A stretch of 64,000 bases of DNA from Mycolicibacterium wolinskyi (GTDB taxonomy: Bacteria; Actinomycetota; Actinomycetes; Mycobacteriales; Mycobacteriaceae): NCBI RefSeq assembly GCF_002101965.1, contig NZ_LQQA01000015.1, positions 558,001 through 622,000 on the forward strand, read 5' to 3'. Every line of letters begins with the position of its first letter. Positions within the stretch are counted from its first letter, which is position 1. Below, one piece after another: positions 7,805-16,217 of the stretch. The notes under the pieces are model-generated. The model did not search any database, was not told the DNA's origin, and saw only the letters and a list, made by a program, of their open reading frames with translations. Made by a program: the position numbers and the translations under genes.

Positions 7805-8821
7805 CTACGGCGACGGATCGAGCCGGTCCCGCAGATTCACGGCGCCCTCCCGGGCCAGGTGGCGGAACTCCCCGGGAGTGATCCCTGTGACCGCCCGAAA
7901 CGACCGATAGAAGTGCGTATCGTTGGAAAACCCCACCTCGCGGGCGATCGATTCGATGGGCAGATCCGTCTGGTTCGTCAGTAGCCGCTGGGCGGCGGCG
8001 ATCCGCAGGGTGCGCAGATGCGCGGTCACGGTTTGTCCGGTGCCCTCGAATAATCGGTGCAGGGTGCGGCGGGACACGTGGCAGCCGACGGCGATCCGGT
8101 CCACATCGAGGTCTGGGTCGCCGAGGTGGTGACGCAGGTAAGTCAGGACGCGCTCGCGCTGCAGCAGCAGCGGAAGATCCAGCGCGCCCTGAGTTCGCGC
8201 CGCGTAGGCAAGCAAGGAACCGGCCAGGCTCGCCGCGTGTGGAGCCAGCAGACCGGCGCCCACCGGGTCGACGGCCTGCGTGGCAGCCAGACTCCGGAAG
8301 AAAGCGGACACCGACAAGAGCGCCCCCTCGACGGGAATCTCTACTGCCAGCAGATCCGTGCTGGGCCGCAAGCCCGCATCGGCGAATGCACGCTCGGCCG
8401 GTATATGCACGACGACCTGCTCGTAAGGATCGCGGTAATCCAGCGAGAACGGCTGCGCGCTGGCGTAAATCACCACCCGGCCGGGCCTAACCTCTGCGGT
8501 ATGGCCCGCCTGAGTAATGACTCCCGTGCCACGGCTCTGAAACAGCGCGTACAGGTACTCCCTATCCTCGGCACCACGGGATATCAGGGCGCGGCTTCGA
8601 CTAACCTTTTCGCCGCTGGCCCGCTTGACCGACAGCGCAAAGTCGCCGTAGTCGGCATAGTTGATCTCACCGGCGAAATTCGGATCATAGGGAGTCGGCG
8701 CAACGTCGACGTACGCCTTGTGCCGCGCGGTGCGCCAGTAATCAATCGCGGCGTCAGGGTCCACCGCCTGGGTGGACCACGTCGCGGTATCAGACGCGGT
8801 CGCCGCATCGTGCTCCGACAT
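7805..8821 (-). CDS. AraC/XylS-family transcriptional regulator
   Basis: A 338-residue regulator. The N-terminal 200 residues form an AraC-binding-like sensor domain (residues such as SRGAEDREYLYALFQSRG and PGRVVIYASAQPF match that domain type). The C-terminal 100 residues hold two helix-turn-helix motifs: LDVDRIAVGCHVSRRTLHRL and the family signature SIAREVGFSNDTHFYRSFRA followed by GITPGEFR. ATG 8821 follows a strong GGGAGGTGAGGA ribosome binding site. Its natural target may have been the UvrA-like gene that once lay directly downstream, whose N-terminal fragment is at 7293-7610; that is inference from position. Confidence 0.85.
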   Translation of the reverse strand: MSEHDAATASDTATWSTQAVDPDAAIDYWRTARHKAYVDVAPTPYDPNFAGEINYADYGDFALSVKRASGEKVSRSRALISRGAEDREYLYALFQSRGTGVITQAGHTAEVRPGRVVIYASAQPFSLDYRDPYEQVVVHIPAERAFADAGLRPSTDLLAVEIPVEGALLSVSAFFRSLAATQAVDPVGAGLLAPHAASLAGSLLAYAARTQGALDLPLLLQRERVLTYLRHHLGDPDLDVDRIAVGCHVSRRTLHRLFEGTGQTVTAHLRTLRIAAAQRLLTNQTDLPIESIAREVGFSNDTHFYRSFRAVTGITPGEFRHLAREGAVNLRDRLDPSP

Positions 8822-9318
8822 TCCTCACCTCCCTCAATCACTGAATCTAAGCGATCGCCGCGCCGTCGGGTTCAGGATTGCGTCGGAGCTACGTCCGGGT
8901 GCCCGTCGGCTGTGCGCGAGGCCTCTGACCAGGGTGCGAGTGTTGTCGCCGCCACGAGCGTAACCCATCCGCGCAGAACCGCTCGGCGTTTCCCTGGGTG
9001 TCGGTCGCAAACGCGATGACTTGGGGCCCACAGCACCCGACGGTGTAGCCGGGTTTCTTCGTCTCGGGCGGGCGATGCCCGCAGCCGCCTACGGACGTCG
9101 TCGACGATGCCGACGGTGTCCCCGCGTCCACGGCACGCAAGATGGTGCGGTGCCACGTGGTTCGGCGTTCGCGGGCGAGCTGATCAGCCATGCCCACACG
9201 AAGAGGACCAGCGGCGACGGCGGCGGCTCGGGGGTCTCAACGAGGCCGGTGTTGCGCAGGGCAGCGACACCTGGCGGCGAGTCGGGGGCGGCAGGCGGAT
9301 TCGACTGACCGGTCACCC
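8822..9318. other. 497-bp stretch between the AraC gene and the recombinase module
   Basis: No gene is recognised with confidence. The most protein-like frame is on the minus strand (8889-9197, 102 codons), containing KKPGYTVGCCGPQVIAFATD and ERFCADGL; it has no family I can name and might be a small cargo gene or a remnant. Other frames are compositionally biased shadows. Confidence 0.3.
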
Positions 9319-9762
9319 TCACGATGCGGGGTTGGGGAGCGCCGAGATGGTGGTGACGCGGGCACCGGCCGGTTGGTTCTGCCGCAGCCGGTCGTTCTCC
9401 AGAGTGAGAACCTGGATGGCGCGGGCGAACGTCTCCGCGGTGGCCTTCCACTTGCGGCGTTGGTCGTTAGCGTCGCCGAGTCGGCGCCGAAGATCCTCGA
9501 TGTCCGATTTCAGCTGTGCAGCATCGGTTTTGACGGGGTTGTGATGATGGTCGCGTAGCTGGTAGAAGAGGTCCTTCAACTCGGGGTGCTTGTGTGTCAG
9601 GTAGTGGCGTTTGAGCCCCGACTCGACGGCCACCGCGGTGATGGTGAGATCACCGGCCCGAGCCGTGGACGGCCGTCCCGACAGGACCCGCACCATGGCG
9701 GCCAGCAGCTGCGCCGTCACGTCGCCGGGGGGTGTGATCGCGGTCGGGTCGGGTTGGGTCAT
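9319..9762 (-). CDS. TnpC/DUF6262-like accessory protein of the recombinase module
   Basis: A 147-residue protein, last gene of the module. It has a short helix-turn-helix-like part (GDLTITAVAVESGLKRHYL, then HKHPELKDLF), followed by a long charged coiled coil (residues about 90-135, SDIEDLRRRLGDANDQRRKW). This layout fits the small partner proteins of Tn554-type recombinase operons (TnpC in Tn554, DUF6262 in many actinobacterial modules), thought to orient or stimulate recombination. Its ATG overlaps the stop of the 708-residue recombinase (ATGA at 9759-9762), so expression is coupled. The assignment rests on position and architecture more than on strong sequence motifs. Confidence 0.7.
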   Translation of the reverse strand: MTQPDPTAITPPGDVTAQLLAAMVRVLSGRPSTARAGDLTITAVAVESGLKRHYLTHKHPELKDLFYQLRDHHHNPVKTDAAQLKSDIEDLRRRLGDANDQRRKWKATAETFARAIQVLTLENDRLRQNQPAGARVTTISALPNPAS

Positions 9763-11885
9763 GAGGCGGGCTCCCCGAGTGCGGTGGGTTCGGTCGCGCG
9801 AAGCGTTACCTCGGCGGAGGTCGCGTCGTGGTGGGCGGCTGCCGCGGCAAATGTGTCGGCGCGGTGCAGCATCCGCTGCGCCAACGGCTCTGGGGTTGCC
9901 GGGCTCGCGGCTTCCCGCCGTAACCGCGTAACCTCCCGCTGCATGTCTGCGACCTGGCGGTCGGTACGGGCGATGTTCGCACAGTGCCCCGCGCAGTGAT
10001 CGAGCCGCGGTTCGGTCGATCTGCTGGTGCGCTCATGGAGGCAGGCCGCTCGGTTCGGATCGAACAGGCAGGTCAGGAACTGCTTGGGGTTGTCGTATAC
10101 GCGCAGTTGCGTATCGCGCTTGACGCGGTTGAGGTCTGCGGTGCTGAGGAACGTTCCGCTGAACCGGGGCGCGGCGTCCAGGACGGAGACCAACCGCTGC
10201 CCTGCCGCCCCTGAGATGCGCGCGCCGGACGCGACGTCGCCGCGAGTACGTTCGATCGTGTCGACAATGGCGGTGAGCTCCTCGCGTTCCATAAGGGCGG
10301 CGAAGCCGTCGTTCTTGAGGCCGGCGTACCCCTCGCCTTCGCGCACGGTGAGATGTCCGTATTGGACGGCCAGCGCGATCTTCCCCTGGGGCAGTCGGCG
10401 GATGTGCCAGGCCAACGTTCGACGGAAGCGCCGGAGCGTGACCGCGCCCGCCGGATCGGGTGGGATGGCGTAGGCCTGTGGGAGGTGGCGATCGTCGCGC
10501 AGCCGATTGGCGGTGTCGATCAGCGCGGTGATCCTCTTGGAGGCGTTCACCGGGTCGAGGATGATGTTGCTGTCGCGCATCATCGGGAACAGGGTGTCCT
10601 CGTCGGGGTAGACCCGTTCCAGGGTGGCGATCGCGGTGGCGACCGGCTTGATCGTCGCCCATGTGCGTTGCGCGCCTTCGGGATCGGTGCGTCCGTCGCG
10701 TCGTACCCGTTTGTGTTTGCGTCCGCTGACGGTGTACCGCACGGTGCCGTCGACACGTTCGACGCGGCAGCATCCGGGTTTGAGCGCCAGTGCTTCGTGT
10801 GGTCGCATTCCGGTTAGGTAGGTGATGATCACCAGGCAGGCCGCGGACAGGGATTTGTGCAATGTGGGTAGGTCGGCGTAGTCGATGTGGTCACACCACG
10901 GTCTGCCGTCGATGGTGGCGATGATCGGACTGTCGATCGGTTTGGCGGCGTCTAGGTCCAGTGCGAAGTCGCGCCCGGATGCCTTCAGGGCGTTGGAGAT
11001 GTCGGAGGGATGGACGTCGCCGTGCATCGCGGCGAGGTATTGGACGTCCCAACAGGGCTGTCCGTGTTGTAGTCGGGCCGGCAGGGACGTGACGCCGTCG
11101 CGGAGCCAATCCTGTACTAGAGGAGAAGCTTTCGCGAACCCGGCACGGGTTTCGCATCGGGGTATCCGAGCAAGTCGGGTGTTCCACCGCGCGGTGGCTG
11201 CGGCGATGTCGTCGGCGAAGTCGAGGAATCGCTGCGCCCACAACAGCAGGGGTGCCATCGTCGCGGGATGGATGATCCGTGTGGTGTTCTCCCCGCGTCG
11301 CTCGCCCCGGCCCAGCAGGTCGGAGATCGGTTCGTCTTCCCAGGGCGGCATGGGTAGCGCGTCACCAGGTGGTAGGTGGGGTGCGTGCGCCCACAGCCGT
11401 GTGAGACCGCGTAACGTCCGCGCGGCCGTGCCCCGGCTGACGCACTTCTCGCCGAGATGCCGGACAAACAGTTCCAGGTCGTCGCGGGTCAGATCGCTCA
11501 GTCGCCCGATGCCCCGTTCGTCGACCCAGTGGGCGAACGTCAGCCAGTCGTACATCACGGTGGTGCGAATAGTGCTGGCGCTGAACCATTCCACGCCGCT
11601 TGAGCCGCTCTTGTCGAGGGTGACTTCCGGCGCCTCGGTGTTGATCAGCAGCCATGCGGCCCGTCGAAACGACTCCCGCAATTGCTCGGGAAAGCGCTCC
11701 CAGGTCAGCAGGCCCGGTTTGACGGCGGCCGGTGCTCCCAGGGGTGCCAGCGGCCAGCGCGAGTCGGCGAAATCCGCCACGGCGGCCTCGGATGTGTGGA
11801 CCCGCTGCGCGATGATCGACGGGTCGCCCGGCGACGGCAGCCGATACGGGGTGGCGGCGAATTCGGGTTGTGCGGACGACGTCAT
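9759..11885 (-). CDS. Large tyrosine recombinase/integrase, TnpB-like (third in module)
   Basis: A 708-residue protein. The N-terminal 200 residues form a SAM-like core-binding region. In the catalytic domain TGMRPHEAL places the first Arg near 361, RRFRRTLAWHI (about 485-495) stands at the second box, VQYGHL gives the third-box His near 511, and GYAGL has a Tyr near 520. The second box is RxxxxxH instead of the canonical HxxR, as is seen in TnpB-like partners. The C-terminus carries spaced Cys/His residues (CLFDPNRAACLHE, DHCAGHCANI) that could bind zinc. ATG 11885 overlaps the preceding gene's stop (ATGA). Probably acts jointly with the other recombinases on the element ends. Confidence 0.8.
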   Translation of the reverse strand: MTSSAQPEFAATPYRLPSPGDPSIIAQRVHTSEAAVADFADSRWPLAPLGAPAAVKPGLLTWERFPEQLRESFRRAAWLLINTEAPEVTLDKSGSSGVEWFSASTIRTTVMYDWLTFAHWVDERGIGRLSDLTRDDLELFVRHLGEKCVSRGTAARTLRGLTRLWAHAPHLPPGDALPMPPWEDEPISDLLGRGERRGENTTRIIHPATMAPLLLWAQRFLDFADDIAAATARWNTRLARIPRCETRAGFAKASPLVQDWLRDGVTSLPARLQHGQPCWDVQYLAAMHGDVHPSDISNALKASGRDFALDLDAAKPIDSPIIATIDGRPWCDHIDYADLPTLHKSLSAACLVIITYLTGMRPHEALALKPGCCRVERVDGTVRYTVSGRKHKRVRRDGRTDPEGAQRTWATIKPVATAIATLERVYPDEDTLFPMMRDSNIILDPVNASKRITALIDTANRLRDDRHLPQAYAIPPDPAGAVTLRRFRRTLAWHIRRLPQGKIALAVQYGHLTVREGEGYAGLKNDGFAALMEREELTAIVDTIERTRGDVASGARISGAAGQRLVSVLDAAPRFSGTFLSTADLNRVKRDTQLRVYDNPKQFLTCLFDPNRAACLHERTSRSTEPRLDHCAGHCANIARTDRQVADMQREVTRLRREAASPATPEPLAQRMLHRADTFAAAAAHHDATSAEVTLRATEPTALGEPAS

Positions 11886-13602
11886 GCCGACAGCTCACCG
11901 TCGAGAAGTCGACCGACCAGTTCGCGTTCCGCGTCGGTGGTGGCGGCCATGGCGTGGGCGCGTTCGGCGTCGGTGCTGTGGTGGTCGAGCACGTCGCAGA
12001 GACGCTGGTGATGAAGCTGCCACCGCTGTCGCCACTCCGTCTCGGACAACGCGCTGCGTAGTTCCTCAAGGGCGGCGTGCAGGACGACCAGTCGGCCCAG
12101 GTGTCGCGGCGTCGCCACGGCGTTGGCGCATCCCAGGCAGGCGAGGAACGAGTCGGTGCACAGCGCATCGGTGCCGGGATGGTGCTGGAAATCGGTGCAG
12201 GCCGCGATGACGGTGTCGGCGCTCCCCGAGCGAATGCGCTCGTCCACCGCGTTCTCGGCGACGATGCGCAGCTGCACGTAGTTCTCGGCGGTGCTCAGCG
12301 CGTTGGTCAGACCCGTCTCGATGACGGGGCGGGATTCGTCGCGGGTCGCGGAGTCGTTGAGGACATAGGCGTCGTCGTGGACGTCGCGGCTGTTCTGGGT
12401 GGGAGTGCGATCGAAGAGGACCTGGCGGGTGCGGCGCAGTCGTTGCAGCGAGATGGGACCACACGGCGCCCACGTCGAGAGCCGCCGGACGGTGCCGTTG
12501 GGGGTGCCAAACGCGAATCGGTCGTCGGCGGTGTATCCCTTGTGGCGGGCGTAGATGAGAAGACGGTCTGTTGGCTCGTCGATGGATGCCAGGACGTCGC
12601 GAGCCGGTTCGGTGGCGGCGATGACCCACTTGAGTGCTCGTCCGGTCTCGCCGCCCGGTTCGACGACCTCCGTGGTGGTGCTGTGGCGGTAGCGTCCACG
12701 TCGAGGCTTGTCGATCCTGATGGTGAACACGTCCACCCCGTCGGCGACGCCGGCGACGTTGTCGGGCACCGCGAGTTCATCGACGACGGACGGATTCCAT
12801 CCCGCCTCGGCGGTGAGCAGGACCGCGCACGCCCAGGCCTCGTGCGGTGTCAGGAAGAGGTGATCCTGCGCGGCCCGCGCGGACACCCCCGTGGTCGACA
12901 CGCCCCGAGGTCGCGGCAGGCCGGCTCCGACACCCGCATGCCGAGATCGGCGACCTGGGCGAGGGCATGGGCGATGCGCGTCTGGGGAGCAGTGAGTTCC
13001 TGTTCGGCGCGGTAGCTGGCGAGAAGCTCGTTATTGGCGCCGATTCTTCGTGCCGCGCGGTGCACGACTTGTCGCGCCGCTCGTCGGATCTGGCGGAACT
13101 CCTCGTGCGTGTAGGAGATCTGCAAGCGTGGTTCGGGTTTCCCGGTGCGTCGCGACAACGCCGCGGTCAGGGATGTCGACAGGTTCCCGGCGGCGCGGAG
13201 TACGTTGCGCACGTTGCGGATCCGGGCGGCACCGGCACTGGTGGTCGCTCCGCCGTTGTGCAGAATCCATCGGTTCCACACTCCGCCGTCGATGGCTGCC
13301 ACCGTGTCCGGTCGCGGCTCTTCGCTTTCCAGCCAGCGGAGAAAGGATGCGATCGTGTCGTAGTGGGCCAGGGCGGTTTCCGCTGATCGCCATCGGCCGC
13401 GTGGACCGTTCAAGTAAGCCATGGCGGTGATGAGTTCCAGGCGCAGCTGGTGTGTGCCGGGTAGCTTGGCCAGGCTGACCAGTGCCTGTCGCGTGCCCGA
13501 CTCGTTGGACGCCACGAACGACAGGTGTTCCGTGTCGACGGTGCTGGTGCTGTCGAAGTCGCTGGGTGGTAACAGTTCACCTCGTGTGAGCCGCCTAGCC
13601 AT
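11882..13602 (-). pseudogene. Second tyrosine recombinase/integrase of the module, interrupted by a -1 frameshift
   Basis: Two overlapping frames make one protein: 13602-12850 supplies the N-terminal DNA-binding part and reaches ADLGMRVSEPACRDLG; the neighbouring frame (11882-12901) continues with QDHLFLTPHEAWACAVLL and the C-terminal catalytic-like part (LQRLRRTRQVLFDR) and a Cys-rich tail (CLGCANAV). The switch occurs at a run of four G on the coding strand (C-run 12903-12906 on the plus strand). One extra G gives a 573-residue protein. This may be a mutation, a sequencing error in a homopolymer or programmed slippage. ATG 13602 overlaps the stop of the first recombinase by 8 nt, and the 3' end overlaps the next ATG. 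Confidence 0.75.
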
Positions 13603-15127
13603 TGCCGGCCTGTGCGACGTCGAGCACGCGCGGGTCGAGTCCAGCCAGTCCGGAAAGGGCCCGTTGCAGATCGCCGCGGCCGATCAGCGAACGGAGCCGC
13701 ACACCGTTCAACGGTGCGAGATAGCGCTCCCTGGTCGTGGTTTCGTGACGATGGCCTAGCAGGTCGCGTACGGTTTCCCAGGCCATCCGGTAGCGCTCTT
13801 CGTGGTATCCGGTGCTGCCCGTGCTGCCGTTCTGCACGTCGATGGCGCGATGCAGCGCAATGAGCATGTAGAGGGCGAACGAATGTCGCAGGCTGTGCGG
13901 GCTCAGACGCGGAGCCCGCGATCCCGGTTTCACGACGCCGCCGGGGCGAATCTCTTTGAACGCATCAAACACTCGATCATTGGCATCGCTCATGACGTCG
14001 GTCCACGCCGACACCGGCAGGGGCATGCCGGCTTCCGATAGCCACAACCACAAGGGCTCCGGCCCGTCGCCGGTGTCGAGGAGCAATCTCCGACGGTCGG
14101 CGATGTCGATGTCGTCGGGGCGCCGCCATCGGCCCGAATACTTCAGTTTCATGCCGTCGGCGGTCAGACGGGTGTCCGTGACCAGGATCCGGTCGGCGTT
14201 CTCGTAGCGCTTGTGGCGTTTCGCTCGGTCGACGGACACTCGTCTCGTCGTCGTCATGTAGCTGTTGACGATGGCCAACGCGTCGTTGAAGAGATACCAG
14301 GTGCGTGGGTGGCGGCCCTTGGCGATCGCGGCGGCTAGACGGGCCTCGTTCAGGCCGACGGCGTGTCGGTCGCAGGATGGGAGTTCGAGTGTCAAGAGTG
14401 AGGCACCTTCGGTGATCCGCAGCCCGGACGAGAACAGCATCTCCATCATCGCTTTGTTGCGCAGCGCATTTCGTCCCTTGAACGAGGTACCTCGTAGGTC
14501 GTCGAGTGTGTAGCCTTCGATACCGACTTTGCGCCAGAGGCGAAATGTTCGCGGCGTAACCCACTTGACCCGCTCGGCGACGACGTTGCGGGACCGCACC
14601 GGCACGCCGTTTCGGTGGCCCGATCCCGACCGGGCGGGACCGAGCGATTCACGCTCGACGGGATTGAACTCGATGTGCCCTCTGGTGCGGTGCGACGCCC
14701 ATCGATAGAGCAGGGAGATGGCGGCCAGTTCGCGGTTGGCCTTCGACCCGCTGACGGAATGCTCGTTGAGGTCGCTCCGTGAGCGCCACAACCAGTACGT
14801 GTTGACGTCTTGAGGAGACGCCTCTGACCAGCTTTTCCCGCGAGTGTCTAGATATTCCAGCCACATTCGCAGATCGGCTGCATACGATTTCTTCGTCGAC
14901 GAGCTCAGTCGTGCGAAGTGGGGAGACGCGAGGAACTCGCAAAGGCGTGGATCGCAACTGCCGTCCGAAGCTATCAATACCGGCGCATCCCGACCGATAC
15001 CGAGTGCACGCTCTCTCTCGCCGAGGTCATCGAGCTCTGCCAGTACTGGGTGAAAGGCCGGGTCCGGGAGAGCGGACCCCGACCACGTCAGCAACCACTC
15101 CCTCGCATCAGCCTCGGGTCGTTGCAC
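13595..15127 (-). CDS. Tyrosine recombinase with full catalytic set, TnpA-like (first in module)
   Basis: A 510-residue site-specific recombinase. All key boxes are visible: Arg I in SSGLRITEGASL (about R237), the HxxR box in SPHSLRHSFALYM (H411, R414), and LLGHRHETTTRERYL with H459 and the nucleophile Tyr 469. The N-terminal region (about 60-150) is the SAM-like core-binding domain. The gene starts at GTG 15127 only about 40 bp inside the right terminal repeat, which places the module next to one end of the element, as in Tn554. No strong Shine-Dalgarno sequence was seen. Likely the catalytically active recombinase for excision and insertion. Confidence 0.88.
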   Translation of the reverse strand: MQRPEADAREWLLTWSGSALPDPAFHPVLAELDDLGERERALGIGRDAPVLIASDGSCDPRLCEFLASPHFARLSSSTKKSYAADLRMWLEYLDTRGKSWSEASPQDVNTYWLWRSRSDLNEHSVSGSKANRELAAISLLYRWASHRTRGHIEFNPVERESLGPARSGSGHRNGVPVRSRNVVAERVKWVTPRTFRLWRKVGIEGYTLDDLRGTSFKGRNALRNKAMMEMLFSSGLRITEGASLLTLELPSCDRHAVGLNEARLAAAIAKGRHPRTWYLFNDALAIVNSYMTTTRRVSVDRAKRHKRYENADRILVTDTRLTADGMKLKYSGRWRRPDDIDIADRRRLLLDTGDGPEPLWLWLSEAGMPLPVSAWTDVMSDANDRVFDAFKEIRPGGVVKPGSRAPRLSPHSLRHSFALYMLIALHRAIDVQNGSTGSTGYHEERYRMAWETVRDLLGHRHETTTRERYLAPLNGVRLRSLIGRGDLQRALSGLAGLDPRVLDVAQAGNG

Positions 15128-15167
15128 GGATCAAACACTATGGGTAGTGCGCAACAAAACAGCGCTA

Positions 15168-15192
15168 CAACACGCCAAAATCCTGAGGAAAC
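15168..15192 (-). repeat. Right terminal inverted repeat of the element
   Basis: Read on the minus strand it begins GTTTCCT and continues to TTGGCGTGTTG, matching the left end at 434-459. It is immediately followed on the plus strand by the resumed nuclease reading frame (CGC AAC GAC). Confidence 0.65.
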
Positions 15193-15193
15193 T

Positions 15194-15637
15194 CGCAACG
15201 ACATCCTCAACCGCGATCTCGCCGACAAGACTTTCGTGTCGATCAAGCGGTGCCCCAACGCGGTCGCCACCGGCACGCTGCACGATCCCTACACCAACGT
15301 TGTCGTCGCGTTCGTCCGCGGCAACCAGACGGGCGCGGCGGTGCAGATCGATCACATCGTTCCACTGGCATTGGCATGGGATCTGGGCGCACGCGATTGG
15401 CCGGACGATCTTCGTCTCCGGTTCGCCAACGATCCGGCGAATCTGATCGCGGTCGCCGGGGAAGCCAATCAGGACAAGGGCGATCAGGAACCGGCGCATT
15501 GGATGCCGCCCAATCGTGCGTTCTGGTGTCAATACGCCGTGCAGTTCGTCGAGGTGTTACGCGGTTACCGCCTGCCGGTCGACGCGCCGTCGGCGGTCGT
15601 GCTGCGTGAAGCCGCCGGGACGTGCCCGACGAGCTGA
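15194..15637 (+). pseudogene. Exported HNH/DUF1524-type nuclease, 3' half, right of the element
   Basis: The frame resumes as RNDILNRDLADKTF and contains the catalytic region IDHIVPLALAW, NDPANLIAV, NQDKGDQEP and the C-terminal TCPTS stop at 15637. It aligns without gaps to residues 89-234 of the intact copy at 504-1214. It has no start codon or signal peptide of its own; an ORF running in from the left is antisense through the recombinase gene. It is the missing half of the gene that begins at 169. Rejoining would restore 235 codons, indicating that the split is recent or reversible, since the half-gene has stayed open. Confidence 0.85.
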
Positions 15638-15656
15638 ATCGTCTGCTCGCCAGACT

Positions 15657-16163
15657 TCAGAGGTCGAGCAACCAGTTCTGGCCGTTGAGGTCGTGGCCGA
15701 AACTGTGGTGACGTTCCTCGTCGACAAGCCGGAAACCGAACGCCTCGTAGATCTTTCGAGCGGCGACCAGCACGTCGTTGGTCCACAGCGTCACGCGTTG
15801 ATAGCCCGTGTCGCGCGCGAACTGCAGGCACTGTTCGACGAGCCGGGTGCCGAGTCCGAGGCCGCGAGCGTCCGGGGTCACCAACAGGATCCGCAGCTTC
15901 GCCACCTGGGGTTCATCGCCGGCGACGCAGAAGATGCAGCCCGCCCGCACGCCGTCGACTTCGGCAATCCAGCCTGCTTCGCGTGCGGGATCGTGGTTCG
16001 CGGCGAAGTCGGCGACGATCGCCGCCACCAATTTCTCGAAGTCGGTGTTCCAGCCGAACTGCCGGTTGTAGACCTCGCCGTGGGCCATCACGACCCACCC
16101 CAGATCGCCGGGGCGGTCGGCCCGGCGCACGAGAACCTGTCTCTGATCGACGGCCTGCGACAT
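15657..16163 (-). CDS. GNAT-family N-acetyltransferase
   Basis: A 168-residue GNAT protein. The acetyl-CoA binding loop is in LLVTPDARGLGLGTRLVEQC (motif A, near residues 98-115), preceded by strand WIAEVDGVRAGCIFC and followed by the C-terminal YEAFGFRLVDEE strand-helix typical of the fold. The start is placed at 16163 (MSQAVDQ) because GGAGG lies just upstream; a longer reading to 16295 would run into the divergent TetR gene. The divergent TetR and the palindrome at 16181-16200 suggest TetR control. Substrate unknown. Confidence 0.82.
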   Translation of the reverse strand: MSQAVDQRQVLVRRADRPGDLGWVVMAHGEVYNRQFGWNTDFEKLVAAIVADFAANHDPAREAGWIAEVDGVRAGCIFCVAGDEPQVAKLRILLVTPDARGLGLGTRLVEQCLQFARDTGYQRVTLWTNDVLVAARKIYEAFGFRLVDEERHHSFGHDLNGQNWLLDL

Positions 16164-16180
16164 CGAAGAACCTCCAGAAC

Positions 16181-16200
16181 ACTGAAACACTCGTTTCAGT
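16181..16200. promoter_or_regulatory. Perfect palindrome, likely TetR operator
   Basis: ACTGAAAC-ACTC-GTTTCAGT: two 8-bp arms with perfect dyad symmetry and a 4-bp centre. It lies between the divergent GNAT (start 16163) and TetR (start 16218) genes, 17 bp from each start, the usual place for an autoregulating TetR repressor. Confidence 0.7.
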
Positions 16201-16217
16201 AGCGGTAGGCTACCAAC

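Larger units (their letters stand above)
435..15195. mobile_element. Tn554/RIT-like tyrosine-recombinase element of about 14.76 kb inserted in a nuclease gene
   Basis: The left boundary follows GACACCCG (427-434) and the right boundary precedes or includes GAAACTCG (15188-15195), an imperfect 8-bp direct repeat with CG shared. Just inside are imperfect inverted repeats: GTTTCCT...TTGGCATGTTG on the left (434-459) and, in reverse complement, GTTTCCT...TTGGCGTGTTG on the right (15168-15192). Deleting 435-15195 rebuilds a 235-codon nuclease reading frame. The right end carries three tyrosine recombinases and a TnpC-like protein, overlapping and co-oriented, as in Tn554-family and recombinase-in-trio elements. 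Cargo is 504-8821. Whether every cargo gene entered with the recombinases, or some arrived by later rearrangement, cannot be decided from one sequence. Confidence 0.8.

Noticed and set aside
14918..15637. 239-codon plus-strand frame that would give the nuclease 3' half its own start
   Set aside because: The first 90 codons are antisense to the first recombinase and show no nuclease homology or signal peptide; only 15194-15637 belongs to the nuclease.
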